Shown piece by piece: positions 47,513 to 55,971 of a stretch of 64,000 bases of DNA (the stretch's first letter is position 1; the number at the start of each line of letters is the position of its first letter). The notes under the pieces are model-generated. The model was not told the origin of the DNA. It saw only the letters and a list, made by a program, of their open reading frames with translations, and did no database searches. The position numbers were made by a program, and so were the translations under genes. Source of the stretch: Aequorivita echinoideorum (GTDB taxonomy: Bacteria > Bacteroidota > Bacteroidia > Flavobacteriales > Flavobacteriaceae); assembly GCF_018476645.1 (NCBI RefSeq), contig NZ_JAHCTB010000006.1, positions 1 to 64,000 of the forward strand, read 5' to 3'.

Positions 47513-49387
47513 ATGAATAAGTCCACAACCATCATTTTTACCCTCCTTTTTCTTTTGGGATGCTCGCAAATGTGGGCACAGGACAGTACAAAAGTCGTTT
47601 CAGATTCCGTAAACATTAAAATTCTCGAACGGTATAATAATCGCCTAGCGACAATCGAGCAGCAGCGCGTGGCAGATTCCATTAAGAAGGCGGAACTGGA
47701 AGCCCAAATAAGCGCGCTTAAGACCACGGACAATTTAAAAAAAGAAGAATTACAAGCCCAAATTAATGCAATTAATGAAGCTGAAATTTTACGTCTTCAA
47801 CAGAAAAAACAGCGAATAGATTCCCTAAAACAAACCGCAAAAGGCTATGCTGTTACTGGTTTTTTCAATGACACCTTATTTTTTCTTTATTCAAAACTTG
47901 GAAGTTTTTCGCCAAAGGAACGTGCGCAGGCTATCAATGCTCGGATTGAGGCATTAAGCGAAAATATGGAGTTTAATGAAAATTCTTTAAAAATTGAAGA
48001 CTCTGAAACCACGACCGATATTGTCTTTGGCGAAACCATAATAATGAGCGTGACCGAAAATGAAGCGCTTTGGTATGATAAAACGAGGCAGGAAATTGCC
48101 GCAGAATACCGAGTGAAAATAACAGATGCCGTTTTAAAATACAAAGCGGAAACCAGCTTTTCAACACTCGCAAAGGAAATAGGTCTTGCACTATTGGTGC
48201 TGATTGTAATCGTGTTTTTAATTATTTATATTTCGAAATTTTTCAGATGGACCGCCCTTAAAATCCACAGGCAAGAAGATAAAAAAATAAAGGGCATTAA
48301 GCTGAAGGATTACACACTGTTTGACGCAAGGCGGCAGGTTAATGCACTTTTGGTAATCAATAGATTGGTCAAATGGTTTGTGATTTTGCTAGCCGTTTAT
48401 ATCGCGCTGCCCATACTTTTTGGAATTTTTCCGTGGACGGAGCATTTTGCCGATACCCTATTTGGATATATTCTGAATCCCGTAAAGAAAATGTTGCTCG
48501 CATTTTGGAATTATCTTCCCAACCTCATAACCATCATCGTCATTGTGATTGTTTTTAGATATATATTAAAGGGAATCCATTTTCTGAAAGATGAAATTGC
48601 CAAAGGAAATTTAACCATAAACGGTTTTTATCCGGATTGGGCTGCACCCACGTACCAAATTGTACGGATTTTAACGATTGCTTTTATGTTCGTGGTCATA
48701 TTTCCATACTTACCCGGAAGCGATTCCCCAATTTTTCAGGGGGTTTCAGTCTTTTTAGGATTTTTGTTCACCTTTGGGTCCGCTGGTTCGCTATCCAATA
48801 TTATTGCGGGGTTGGTCTTAACTTACATGCGGCTGTTTACCATCGGCGATCGAGTGAAAATTGGGGAAGTAACCGGTGACGTTATTGAAAAATCATCATT
48901 GGTAACTCGCGTGCGTACTATAAAAAACGAGATTATTTCCATTCCCAACTCTGCAGTTATGAATAGTCACACCATAAATTACAGCAGTGACGCTCCAGCA
49001 AAGGGATTGATAATCCATACTACGGTAACCATTGGCTATGACGTTCCGTGGAAAAATATGTACGAAGCCCTTATAGATGCCGCCCTTCGCACGGAATTAA
49101 TTTTAAAGGAACCGCAACCTTTCGTTTTGCAGACAAGTCTGGAAGATTTTTATGTGGCTTACCAAATAAACGCTTATGTGCGCGAGGCCAATAAACAGGC
49201 CAAAATATATTCAGATTTGCACCAAAATATCCAGGATGTCTGTAACGAACGCGGTATCGAAATTCTATCACCACATTACAGAGCCGCGCGTGACGGAAAT
49301 TCCTCGACAATCCCATCAGATTATTTGCCGAAAGACTACGAAGCACCAAGTTTTAATGTGAAAACACAACGCAAAGGTGAAAAATAA
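47513..49387 (+). CDS. MscS-family mechanosensitive channel
   Basis: 624 residues. A signal peptide (about 1-22) is followed by a periplasmic coiled-coil segment (about 30-110, with repeated KKAELEAQISAL and KKEELQAQINAI heptads). Membrane helices start near 222. The MscS pore helix and beta domain are VFLGFLFTFGSAGSLSNIIAGLVLTYMRLFTIGDRVKIGEVTGDVIE, then SIPNSAVMNSHTINYS. It opens under membrane tension to release solutes on osmotic downshock. Confidence 0.93.
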   Translation: MNKSTTIIFTLLFLLGCSQMWAQDSTKVVSDSVNIKILERYNNRLATIEQQRVADSIKKAELEAQISALKTTDNLKKEELQAQINAINEAEILRLQQKKQRIDSLKQTAKGYAVTGFFNDTLFFLYSKLGSFSPKERAQAINARIEALSENMEFNENSLKIEDSETTTDIVFGETIIMSVTENEALWYDKTRQEIAAEYRVKITDAVLKYKAETSFSTLAKEIGLALLVLIVIVFLIIYISKFFRWTALKIHRQEDKKIKGIKLKDYTLFDARRQVNALLVINRLVKWFVILLAVYIALPILFGIFPWTEHFADTLFGYILNPVKKMLLAFWNYLPNLITIIVIVIVFRYILKGIHFLKDEIAKGNLTINGFYPDWAAPTYQIVRILTIAFMFVVIFPYLPGSDSPIFQGVSVFLGFLFTFGSAGSLSNIIAGLVLTYMRLFTIGDRVKIGEVTGDVIEKSSLVTRVRTIKNEIISIPNSAVMNSHTINYSSDAPAKGLIIHTTVTIGYDVPWKNMYEALIDAALRTELILKEPQPFVLQTSLEDFYVAYQINAYVREANKQAKIYSDLHQNIQDVCNERGIEILSPHYRAARDGNSSTIPSDYLPKDYEAPSFNVKTQRKGEK

Positions 49388-49415
49388 TAGGGTACCCACT
49401 TTTTTCTGAAAACCC

Positions 49416-49423
49416 TATCTTTG
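49416..49423 (+). promoter_or_regulatory. -7 box of the SulP promoter
   Basis: TATCTTTG, exact consensus, 21 bases before the start codon. A -33 box is not clear. Confidence 0.45.
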
Positions 49424-49444
49424 CCGCTTTTTTAAGCAAGGCAT

Positions 49445-51061
49445 ATGATACTTTCACTCTTCAAAAATTTTACCCACAACCCAAAAAACGATATTTTATC
49501 AGGCCTCACTGTAGCATTGGCATTAGTTCCCGAAGCGGTTGCCTTTGCTTTTGTTGCTGGAATTGATCCGCTGGTTGGCCTTTACGGAGCATTTATTATG
49601 GGCTTGGTAACGGCACTATTTGGCGGTAGACCGGGTATGATTTCTGGAGCAACCGGCGCAATGGCTGTGGTGATGGTGCACTTAATACAAAAAGGAAATG
49701 AGGTAGGTCTTTCATTAGCCGAACCTGTAGAGTACCTCGGACTCCAATGGCTTTTTATCACACTTTTATTTGTGGGCGTTATTCAAATGATGGCGGGAGT
49801 TTTCCGATTGGGAAAATTTGTACGCCTTATCCCACATCCAGTGATGATGGGGTTTGTGAATGGCCTGGCGATAGTCATTTTTCTTTCGCAATTAGGTCTT
49901 TTCAAGGAAAGCCGCGGTACGGTACCGCAATGGATTACCGGCGCAGATTTGTGGATAATGCTCGCTCTTGTGGCATTGACAATGGGGATAATGTTCGGCT
50001 TGCCAAAACTCACCAAAAAACTTCCGGCAGCTTTAATTGCAATAATTGTTGTAGCCTGTATTACCATCTTCGGAAATCTTGATGTTAGTACCGTAGGATC
50101 TTTCATACGTGACGGCGGCGGGACTGGCTTGAAAGGTTCGCTCCCTGTCTTTCAAACCGAAATTTTTAGTTTTATTTCAACATTGAACGGCTACTGGGAT
50201 TTGCTTATATCCACAGCGTTTTTATTGGCTGCGGTGGGATTGATTGAATCCCTAATGACGTTAAATCTTATAGACGAAATGACCGAAAGCCGAGGCAGCG
50301 GTAACCGTGAATGCGTGGCGCAGGGCGGCGCAAATATATTAAATGGTCTTTTTGGGGGCATGGGCGGTTGTGCAATGATTGGCCAATCCATTATAAATGT
50401 AAGCTCGGGCGGGCGTGGAAGATTATCCGGAATTGTCGCCGCCGTCGCGCTATTATGTTTTGTCCTTTTCGCAGCACCCCTTATCGAGCAAATTCCCATC
50501 GCCGCGTTGGTGGGCGTAATGTTTATGGTTGTTATTAGCACGTTCGCTTGGAGCAGTTTTAGGATTTTGAATAAAATTCCGCTCACGGATGCCATTGTTT
50601 TGATCACAGTTTCTGTTGTTACTGTTTGGCAGGATTTGGCAATCGCCGTGCTCGTGGGGGTAATTATGAGCGCACTTTCGTTTGCATGGAAAAATGCTAC
50701 GATGATTCGGGCGCGAAAAAAATTAAAAACTGATGGCACAAAAGTGTATGAAATCTGGGGGCCACTTTTCTTCGGAAGTGTTCAAAATTTTAATTCGAAA
50801 TTTGATTTAAAGGAAGATCCAAATTCTATAGAAATCGATTTTATTGAATCAAAAATATCGGATCATTCCGGAGTGGAAGCCGTTAGAAATGTAGCAAACA
50901 AGTATATTGACCAAGGGAAAAAGATAAAATTGACCCACTTGAGTCCAGATTGTAAGGCACTCTTACTGAAATGGAATCCCGAATTTGAAACCATTATCGA
51001 AAATTCCGTGGAAGACCCGCGTTATTATGTGGTCACGGATACATTGGATTCTGAAGTCTAG
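49445..51061 (+). CDS. SulP-family anion transporter with STAS domain
   Basis: 538 residues. Ten or more helices span about 20-405 and include SGLTVALALVPEAVAFAFVAGIDPLVGLYGAF, the SulP signature, and GGMGGCAMIGQSIINVSSGGRGRLSG. A cytoplasmic STAS domain ends it (about 420-520; IDFIESKISDHSGVEAVRNV). SulP proteins carry sulfate, bicarbonate or dicarboxylates. The ion is not determinable here, and no sulfate-assimilation or carbonic-anhydrase gene is adjacent. Confidence 0.94.
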   Translation: MILSLFKNFTHNPKNDILSGLTVALALVPEAVAFAFVAGIDPLVGLYGAFIMGLVTALFGGRPGMISGATGAMAVVMVHLIQKGNEVGLSLAEPVEYLGLQWLFITLLFVGVIQMMAGVFRLGKFVRLIPHPVMMGFVNGLAIVIFLSQLGLFKESRGTVPQWITGADLWIMLALVALTMGIMFGLPKLTKKLPAALIAIIVVACITIFGNLDVSTVGSFIRDGGGTGLKGSLPVFQTEIFSFISTLNGYWDLLISTAFLLAAVGLIESLMTLNLIDEMTESRGSGNRECVAQGGANILNGLFGGMGGCAMIGQSIINVSSGGRGRLSGIVAAVALLCFVLFAAPLIEQIPIAALVGVMFMVVISTFAWSSFRILNKIPLTDAIVLITVSVVTVWQDLAIAVLVGVIMSALSFAWKNATMIRARKKLKTDGTKVYEIWGPLFFGSVQNFNSKFDLKEDPNSIEIDFIESKISDHSGVEAVRNVANKYIDQGKKIKLTHLSPDCKALLLKWNPEFETIIENSVEDPRYYVVTDTLDSEV

Positions 51062-51570
51062 ATTTTTTCCCGGGAAAATTTAAATTCAATTTTTTTGAAT
51101 TCGCCATTTTCAGTTCCCTCAATCCACGCGTGTAAGGAATCTTGCCCGGGATTGGAATAAATGATTCGCTGCGGAAAATCATTGTTTTTGTTTTCAAAAA
51201 TAAATTTTCCGTCTTCTGAAGAAATCATTCTGAACGTAACAGGTTGGGCGTTGGGATCATTTGCAGTTGCCACAGTGAAAAGCAGATTTTTGCCCTTTTC
51301 CTGAAGGGCAATGGTTTCGGCAAAAACCGTTTCGCCACCCATTTGGGTAAAGCTGAAAGCTGTAAAAACACTGTCGTTCTCCCGCGACCAGGATTCTTGT
51401 GAAAATTCAGCGCCGTTTTCATTTACCCAGGTTCCCAAGAGCCATTTTAATTGATCAATTTTTTCAGTATTTCGCTGGACTTTGCTTGATTCAGTTCTAT
51501 TTTTATCTTCTTCATTTTTACAGCTACCCAGCATACATAGAATGGCAATAAAAAACAAAATGTGTTTCAT
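51058..51570 (-). CDS. DUF6265-like lipoprotein
   Basis: 170 residues with lipobox LCMLGSCKN (Cys at about 17). IDQLKWLLGTWVNENGAEFSQESWSREND is the typical start of this beta-barrel-like family, and DFPQRIIYS follows. Function unknown. Its 3' end overlaps the SulP gene by 4 bp in convergent orientation. Confidence 0.82.
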   Translation of the reverse strand: MKHILFFIAILCMLGSCKNEEDKNRTESSKVQRNTEKIDQLKWLLGTWVNENGAEFSQESWSRENDSVFTAFSFTQMGGETVFAETIALQEKGKNLLFTVATANDPNAQPVTFRMISSEDGKFIFENKNNDFPQRIIYSNPGQDSLHAWIEGTENGEFKKIEFKFSREKI

Positions 51571-51604
51571 CAGAAAAATGAATTAAGATAAATTAAAGGA
51601 TAAA

Positions 51605-51940
51605 TTATAATATACGAAGCCCATTTTCTACTGGCAATCCGGGTTGAAGCAGGGTAACTCTTTTACCATCCACCGCGCCCAGCACCAAACATTCACTCAT
51701 AAAATTGGCGATTTGTTTTTTTGGAAAATTGACAACGGCAATCACTTTTTTCCCCACCAATTCTTCTTTGGTATATCGAACAGTAATTTGTGCCGAACTT
51801 TTTAGAACACCAATTTTTTCACCGAAATCAATTTTAAGTTGAAAGGATGGATTTTTTGATTCTGGAAAATCTTTGGCTTCCAGAATTGTGCCCACGCGCA
51901 TTTCAACCTTTTCAAAATCTTCCCAAGAAAGATTATTCAT
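51605..51940 (-). CDS. tRNA-binding protein CsaA-like
   Basis: 111 residues forming a single EMAP/tRNA-binding OB-fold domain. FEKVEMRVGTILEAKDFPES, LKIDFGEKIGVLKSSAQIT and FPKKQIANFMSECLVLGA match CsaA and the methionyl-tRNA synthetase C-domain. It may act as an RNA or protein chaperone. It overlaps the next upstream gene by 8 bp. Confidence 0.92.
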   Translation of the reverse strand: MNNLSWEDFEKVEMRVGTILEAKDFPESKNPSFQLKIDFGEKIGVLKSSAQITVRYTKEELVGKKVIAVVNFPKKQIANFMSECLVLGAVDGKRVTLLQPGLPVENGLRIL

Positions 51941-52244
51941 CGTGGTGAATTTTCAGTTTTTCAATCATTTCTGGTGAAATATTTCCGGTATCGGCACCGT
52001 AAACGTCCACAAGCAAGCCTTTTTCGCCATCTTCAGTTTCAATTAAATACAAAATGGTATTGTCGCCCGGGTCCGTCATTCCTTCAAAACGATAGAATTT
52101 TACAACGTCCAGCTCGCCAGCTTTCCATTCACGCTTAAGGTTTTTGGATTCTATTCCCTCTTCCACAAGGTTGAAATCTTCGGTATAGCCATCTTTTTGA
52201 AGATCTTCAATTGCTACCGATAGTGATGAATAAGATTTTTTCAT
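51933..52244 (-). CDS. Conserved small protein, often misnamed PRPP synthetase
   Basis: 103 residues from ATG 52244. YSSLSVAIEDLQKDGYTEDFNL, VVKFYRFEGMTDPGDNTILYLIETEDGEKGLLVDVYG and ISPEMIEKL define a family of about 100 residues in Bacteroidota. From memory, databases call some members phosphoribosylpyrophosphate synthetase. It has none of that enzyme's PRPP or ATP motifs and is far too short. Function unknown. It is coupled to the CsaA-like gene. Confidence 0.8.
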   Translation of the reverse strand: MKKSYSSLSVAIEDLQKDGYTEDFNLVEEGIESKNLKREWKAGELDVVKFYRFEGMTDPGDNTILYLIETEDGEKGLLVDVYGADTGNISPEMIEKLKIHHDE

Positions 52245-52399
52245 AATTGTTAGTTTAAGTCTTAAAATTAATGGACATATTCTAGAGCGGCAAAGATTTA
52301 TAGATTCTTTAATAGAAAATATTCTGAAGTATCCCACCGCACCGCCCCAAAAATTGTAATTTTAAAGTCGAAGTAGCAACCCATTTTTAAAACTGAATC

Positions 52400-52957
52400 A
52401 TGGCAAGAACCGAATCGAACATGCTTCCGTTGGGAACCAAAGCTCCCAATTTTGAGCTGATTGACACCGTTACGAACAAACCTGTTTCCCTACACAACAT
52501 TAAAGGCGAAAAAGGTACAGTGTTAATGTTTATCTGCAATCACTGCCCGTTCGTGAAACACGTTAACGAAGAAATTGTTAGGCTGTGTAATGACTACCGC
52601 GTGACGGGTTTTGGGTTTGTTGCCATAAGCAGTAACGACATTGAAAACTATCCCGAAGACGCCCCGATGGAAATGTGGCGCACCGCGCGCAAAAACAATT
52701 ATCCCTTCCCCTATCTCTATGATGAAACGCAGGAGGTAGCGAAGGCGTACGATGCTGCCTGCACACCAGATTTTTACCTTTTTGACGCCGATTTAAAATT
52801 GATTTACCGCGGACAATTGGACAACAGCCGCCCCGGTAATGGAATCCCGGTAAATGGCCGCGATCTTAGAGAGGCACTAGATAATGTGTTGAGCAATAAT
52901 GCGCAGCGTAAGGACCAAAAACCCAGTATTGGATGCAATATAAAATGGAAAAAGTGA
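52400..52957 (+). CDS. Thioredoxin-fold peroxiredoxin-like protein
   Basis: 185 residues of the AhpC/TSA-Redoxin type: LPLGTKAPNFELIDTVTNKPVSL, then MFICNHCPFVKHVNEE with a CxxC active site at about 49-52, and YDAACTPDFYLFD with the cis-Pro. No signal peptide, so cytoplasmic. It resembles the family of thiol-disulfide proteins with CNHCPFV motif whose physiological partner is not known. Confidence 0.9.
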   Translation: MARTESNMLPLGTKAPNFELIDTVTNKPVSLHNIKGEKGTVLMFICNHCPFVKHVNEEIVRLCNDYRVTGFGFVAISSNDIENYPEDAPMEMWRTARKNNYPFPYLYDETQEVAKAYDAACTPDFYLFDADLKLIYRGQLDNSRPGNGIPVNGRDLREALDNVLSNNAQRKDQKPSIGCNIKWKK

Positions 52958-52971
52958 AAAACCTAAAAATG

Positions 52972-52998
52972 AAAAAGCCCCATATCTGGGGCTTTTTG
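52972..52998. terminator. Bidirectional terminator
   Basis: Stem AAAAAGCCCCA (52972-52982) with TGGGGCTTTTT (52987-52997), 4-nt loop, between convergent genes. Confidence 0.92.
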
Positions 52999-53020
52999 GT
53001 ATATTGATTTGCGGTTAAAT

Positions 53021-53953
53021 TTATTTCACATCCATCAATTCCACATCAAAAATTAAGGTTGCATTGGGTGGGATTACCCCTCCGGCACCTCTTGAACCGT
53101 ACCCCAAATCGCTGGGAATAACAAAACGAGCCTTATCGCCTACTTGCAAAAGCTGGATGCCTTCATCCCATCCTTCAATTACTTGGCCTTTACCTAAGGC
53201 AAAATCGATAGGGTTTCCACGTTTATAGGAAGAATCAAAAACACTGCCGTCCGGCAACATTCCTTTATAGTGTACGGCAACCGTTTTTCCTTTCTCGGCC
53301 TTTTTACCTTCTCCTTTTTGAATTATTTTATAGCGAAGTCCACTTTTTGTTTGTTCAAAACCCTGTGAAAGCTCGCCCAGCAATTCTTCCTGTTGTTTTT
53401 TTGCAGCCGCCTCGCGCTCCATTTTGGCGCCAGTAAAACTTCTGAAGTTTTCAACGGCGTTCCATTTTTTGGCCTTTTCTCCCTCACGAATAATTTCAAC
53501 TTTCTGGATGGTATCGCCCTGCGCAATACTATCCACAACGTCTTGTCCTTCTATCACTTTCCCAAAAACGGTGTGGTTATCATCCAGCCAGGGGGTGGCA
53601 ACGTGGGTTATAAAAAACTGACTACCGTTGGTACCCTTGCCTGCGTTGGCCATAGATAGTACACCCGGACCATCGTGCCGCAATTCTGGGTGGAATTCAT
53701 CATCAAATTGATAGCCAGGTCCACCAGAACCAGTTCCATTGGGGTCTCCGCCCTGAACCATAAAATCTGGAATTACCCGGTGGAATTTCAATCCATCATA
53801 ATAAGGAGTGCCTTGCGGCTTTGCTTTATTTTCTAGGTTACCTTCAGCCAGGGCAACAAAATTTCCCACGGTTCCTGGGGTTTTTTCATACGTTAATTTT
53901 ATAAGAATTTCACCTTTTTCAGTAGTGATCTTTGCGTAGATTCCGTCTTGCAT
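53021..53953 (-). CDS. Cyclophilin-FKBP fusion peptidylprolyl isomerase
   Basis: 310 residues from ATG 53953; an open TTG further upstream is not conserved. An N-terminal cyclophilin domain (about 5-160) has [28 protein letters not shown] and [26 protein letters not shown]-terminal FKBP domain (about 205-310) has [45 protein letters not shown] and [16 protein letters not shown]. Both active sites look intact. No signal peptide, so it is cytoplasmic. Confidence 0.95.
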   Translation of the reverse strand: MQDGIYAKITTEKGEILIKLTYEKTPGTVGNFVALAEGNLENKAKPQGTPYYDGLKFHRVIPDFMVQGGDPNGTGSGGPGYQFDDEFHPELRHDGPGVLSMANAGKGTNGSQFFITHVATPWLDDNHTVFGKVIEGQDVVDSIAQGDTIQKVEIIREGEKAKKWNAVENFRSFTGAKMEREAAAKKQQEELLGELSQGFEQTKSGLRYKIIQKGEGKKAEKGKTVAVHYKGMLPDGSVFDSSYKRGNPIDFALGKGQVIEGWDEGIQLLQVGDKARFVIPSDLGYGSRGAGGVIPPNATLIFDVELMDVK

Positions 53954-53974
53954 TTTTTTTGTTTTTAGTTCTGG

Positions 53975-53982
53975 CAAAGGTA
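53975..53982 (-). promoter_or_regulatory. -7 box of the cyclophilin-FKBP gene
   Basis: Minus-strand TACCTTTG, consensus TAnnTTTG, 21 bases upstream of the start. No clear -33 box. Confidence 0.4.
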
Positions 53983-54060
53983 ATGAATTCGGTTTTACTT
54001 GGGAATGATGGCTAAAATTGATCTCTCTAGCCTTACTAATACATTACCCAACGTGTTCAG

Positions 54061-54104
54061 ATACGTCCCTGCACGTATATTTATACGTCCCCGCACGTAT
54101 ATTT
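54061..54104 (+). repeat. Tandem 22-bp palindromic sites upstream of ABC-2 transporter
   Basis: Two adjacent 22-base units (54061-54082, 54083-54104) differ at one base, and each contains the dyad ATACGT-N6-ACGTAT. A further ATACGT lies at 54161-54166 with ATACGC 12 bases on. The 22-base period places sites on one DNA face. This looks like an operator array for a dimeric regulator not encoded in the window. Confidence 0.65.
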
Positions 54105-54201
54105 AGATTGTCATCGAATATAAATTCCAATTATTGAATATTGTAACAAAAAACCGAAGCATACGTCATGTAATACGCTAACCTTCTTAAAATTTGCGCA
54201 C

Positions 54202-55098
54202 GTGAATACTATCCTCTACATCAATAATCTCACTAAAAAATTTGGTTCGCTTACCGCTGTAGACAATCTCTCATTCACCATTGAAAAGGGAAATGTATAC
54301 GGCATCCTAGGGCCCAATGGAAGTGGAAAAAGTACGACGCTGGGCATTGTGCTCAATGTCGTGAACAAAACCTCTGGCGATTTCCAATGGTTCAATGGCA
54401 ATACCTCAACCCACGATGCGCTTAAAAAAGTGGGCGCCATTATAGAAAGGCCCAATTTCTATCCGTATATGACGGCTTTTCAAAACCTTCAACTGGTCTG
54501 TAAAATAAAAGAGGTTTCAGAAGAAAAAATTTCAGAAAAACTACAATTGGTAGGTCTTTTGGATAGGAAGGACAGCAAATTCAGCACCTTTTCATTGGGG
54601 ATGAAACAGCGTTTGGCAATCGCTTCAGCATTATTGAACGACCCGGAAATATTAATTCTTGATGAGCCCACCAACGGGCTGGACCCTCAGGGAATCCACC
54701 AAATACGCGAGATAATACGGAAAATAGCCAGCTTGGGCACCACCATTTTGCTGGCTTCGCATTTGCTGGATGAAGTAGAAAAAGTGTGCAGCCACGTTGT
54801 TATTCTTCGGAAAGGGGTGAGCCTATATTCCGGCAGTGTGGATGCCATGAACGCCAGCCACGGTTTCCTTACCATGCAGAGCAACTCTATGGATGCACTG
54901 GAACAAGCTTTGGAAGGAAATTCAAAATTTGGAAATATAAAGCGCGATGGTGAATATTTGATCGCCTACTTAAACCAACCTATGGATGCGGCCGAGGTGA
55001 ATCGATTTCTTTTTGAAAAAGGAATAACGCTCTCCCATTTGGTGAAGCGCAAGGAAAGCCTTGAAGAACAATTTTTAGAACTAACCAAACAAAAATAA
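54202..55098 (+). CDS. ABC-2 type transporter, ATP-binding subunit
   Basis: 298 residues from GTG 54202. Walker A is ILGPNGSGKSTT near 34-45, signature SLGMKQRLAIASALL near 133-147 and Walker B ILILDEPTNGLDPQG near 152-166. It matches the BcrA/CcmA-like group used for antibiotic, bacteriocin or lipid export. The permease starts one base after its stop. It is preceded by the palindrome array. Confidence 0.95.
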   Translation: MNTILYINNLTKKFGSLTAVDNLSFTIEKGNVYGILGPNGSGKSTTLGIVLNVVNKTSGDFQWFNGNTSTHDALKKVGAIIERPNFYPYMTAFQNLQLVCKIKEVSEEKISEKLQLVGLLDRKDSKFSTFSLGMKQRLAIASALLNDPEILILDEPTNGLDPQGIHQIREIIRKIASLGTTILLASHLLDEVEKVCSHVVILRKGVSLYSGSVDAMNASHGFLTMQSNSMDALEQALEGNSKFGNIKRDGEYLIAYLNQPMDAAEVNRFLFEKGITLSHLVKRKESLEEQFLELTKQK

Positions 55099-55099
55099 G

Positions 55100-55930
55100 A
55101 TGGGAAGATTACTGGCTATTGAATTTCAGAAAATACGTTACAGCCGCGCGGCAAAGGTAATTTCAATCATCTACTTTATCCTTATCGCGTTCATAGCCCT
55201 TATGGCCTCTATTGAATTTGACATTGGCGACATCCATTTTCGGCTTGCGGATCAAGGGATTTTCAACTTTCCATTTATATGGCATTTCAACACCTATATT
55301 GCAGCCATTCTGAAATTTTTTCTCGCGGTGGTGATCGTATCTATGATGAGCAACGAGTATAGTTATAGAACTTTAAAGCAAAATCTTATTGATGGCCTCA
55401 GTAAAAAGGAATTTGTGCTATCAAAATTTGTGATCGTGCTGCTCTTTTCGGCTATTTCCACACTCTTCATCTTTGTGGTTTCCCTCTTGCTTGGCCTTTC
55501 TTTTTCAGATTATAATGAAATGGGTATTGTTTTCAGCAATATGGAATTTATTCTTGCCTATTTTATAAAACTGGTTGGGTTCTTTTCCTTCTGTCTATTT
55601 GTGGGCGTATTGGTAAAAAGATCTGCATTTGCATTGGGATTTCTATTTGTTTGGTTTATTGCTGAAAAAATTCTCTGGGGCATTCTGGAATACAGATTAT
55701 TGCGCGAACAGGCAGACAGCGTTATGCAGTTTTTTCCACTGGAAGCTATGTCCAACCTTATTGTTGAACCCTTTACACGATTGGGCGCAATACAATCTGC
55801 CGCAAATCAACTGGGCGAGGTGTTGACTAAAAGTTATGATGTAACCATTTTCAATATATTGATTGTACTGGTGTGGACGGCAATTTTCATATACGGCTCC
55901 TATGCTATCTTGAAGAAAAGGGATTTGTAA
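55100..55930 (+). CDS. ABC-2 type transporter, permease subunit
   Basis: 276 residues with six hydrophobic helices (about 18-40, 62-85, 105-130, 150-175, 180-200, 250-270). The NEYSYRTLKQNLIDGLSKKEFVLSKF segment is the coupling region typical of ABC-2 permeases. It partners the ATPase encoded just upstream. Substrate unknown. Confidence 0.93.
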   Translation: MGRLLAIEFQKIRYSRAAKVISIIYFILIAFIALMASIEFDIGDIHFRLADQGIFNFPFIWHFNTYIAAILKFFLAVVIVSMMSNEYSYRTLKQNLIDGLSKKEFVLSKFVIVLLFSAISTLFIFVVSLLLGLSFSDYNEMGIVFSNMEFILAYFIKLVGFFSFCLFVGVLVKRSAFALGFLFVWFIAEKILWGILEYRLLREQADSVMQFFPLEAMSNLIVEPFTRLGAIQSAANQLGEVLTKSYDVTIFNILIVLVWTAIFIYGSYAILKKRDL

Positions 55931-55971
55931 CCCACGGCTGTATATTTTTCTCTATATTTAGCATACAATCA

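Noticed and set aside
50191-50739. 182-codon minus-strand frame inside the SulP gene
   Set aside because: The SulP reading is strongly supported; the other frame has no start context or domain.
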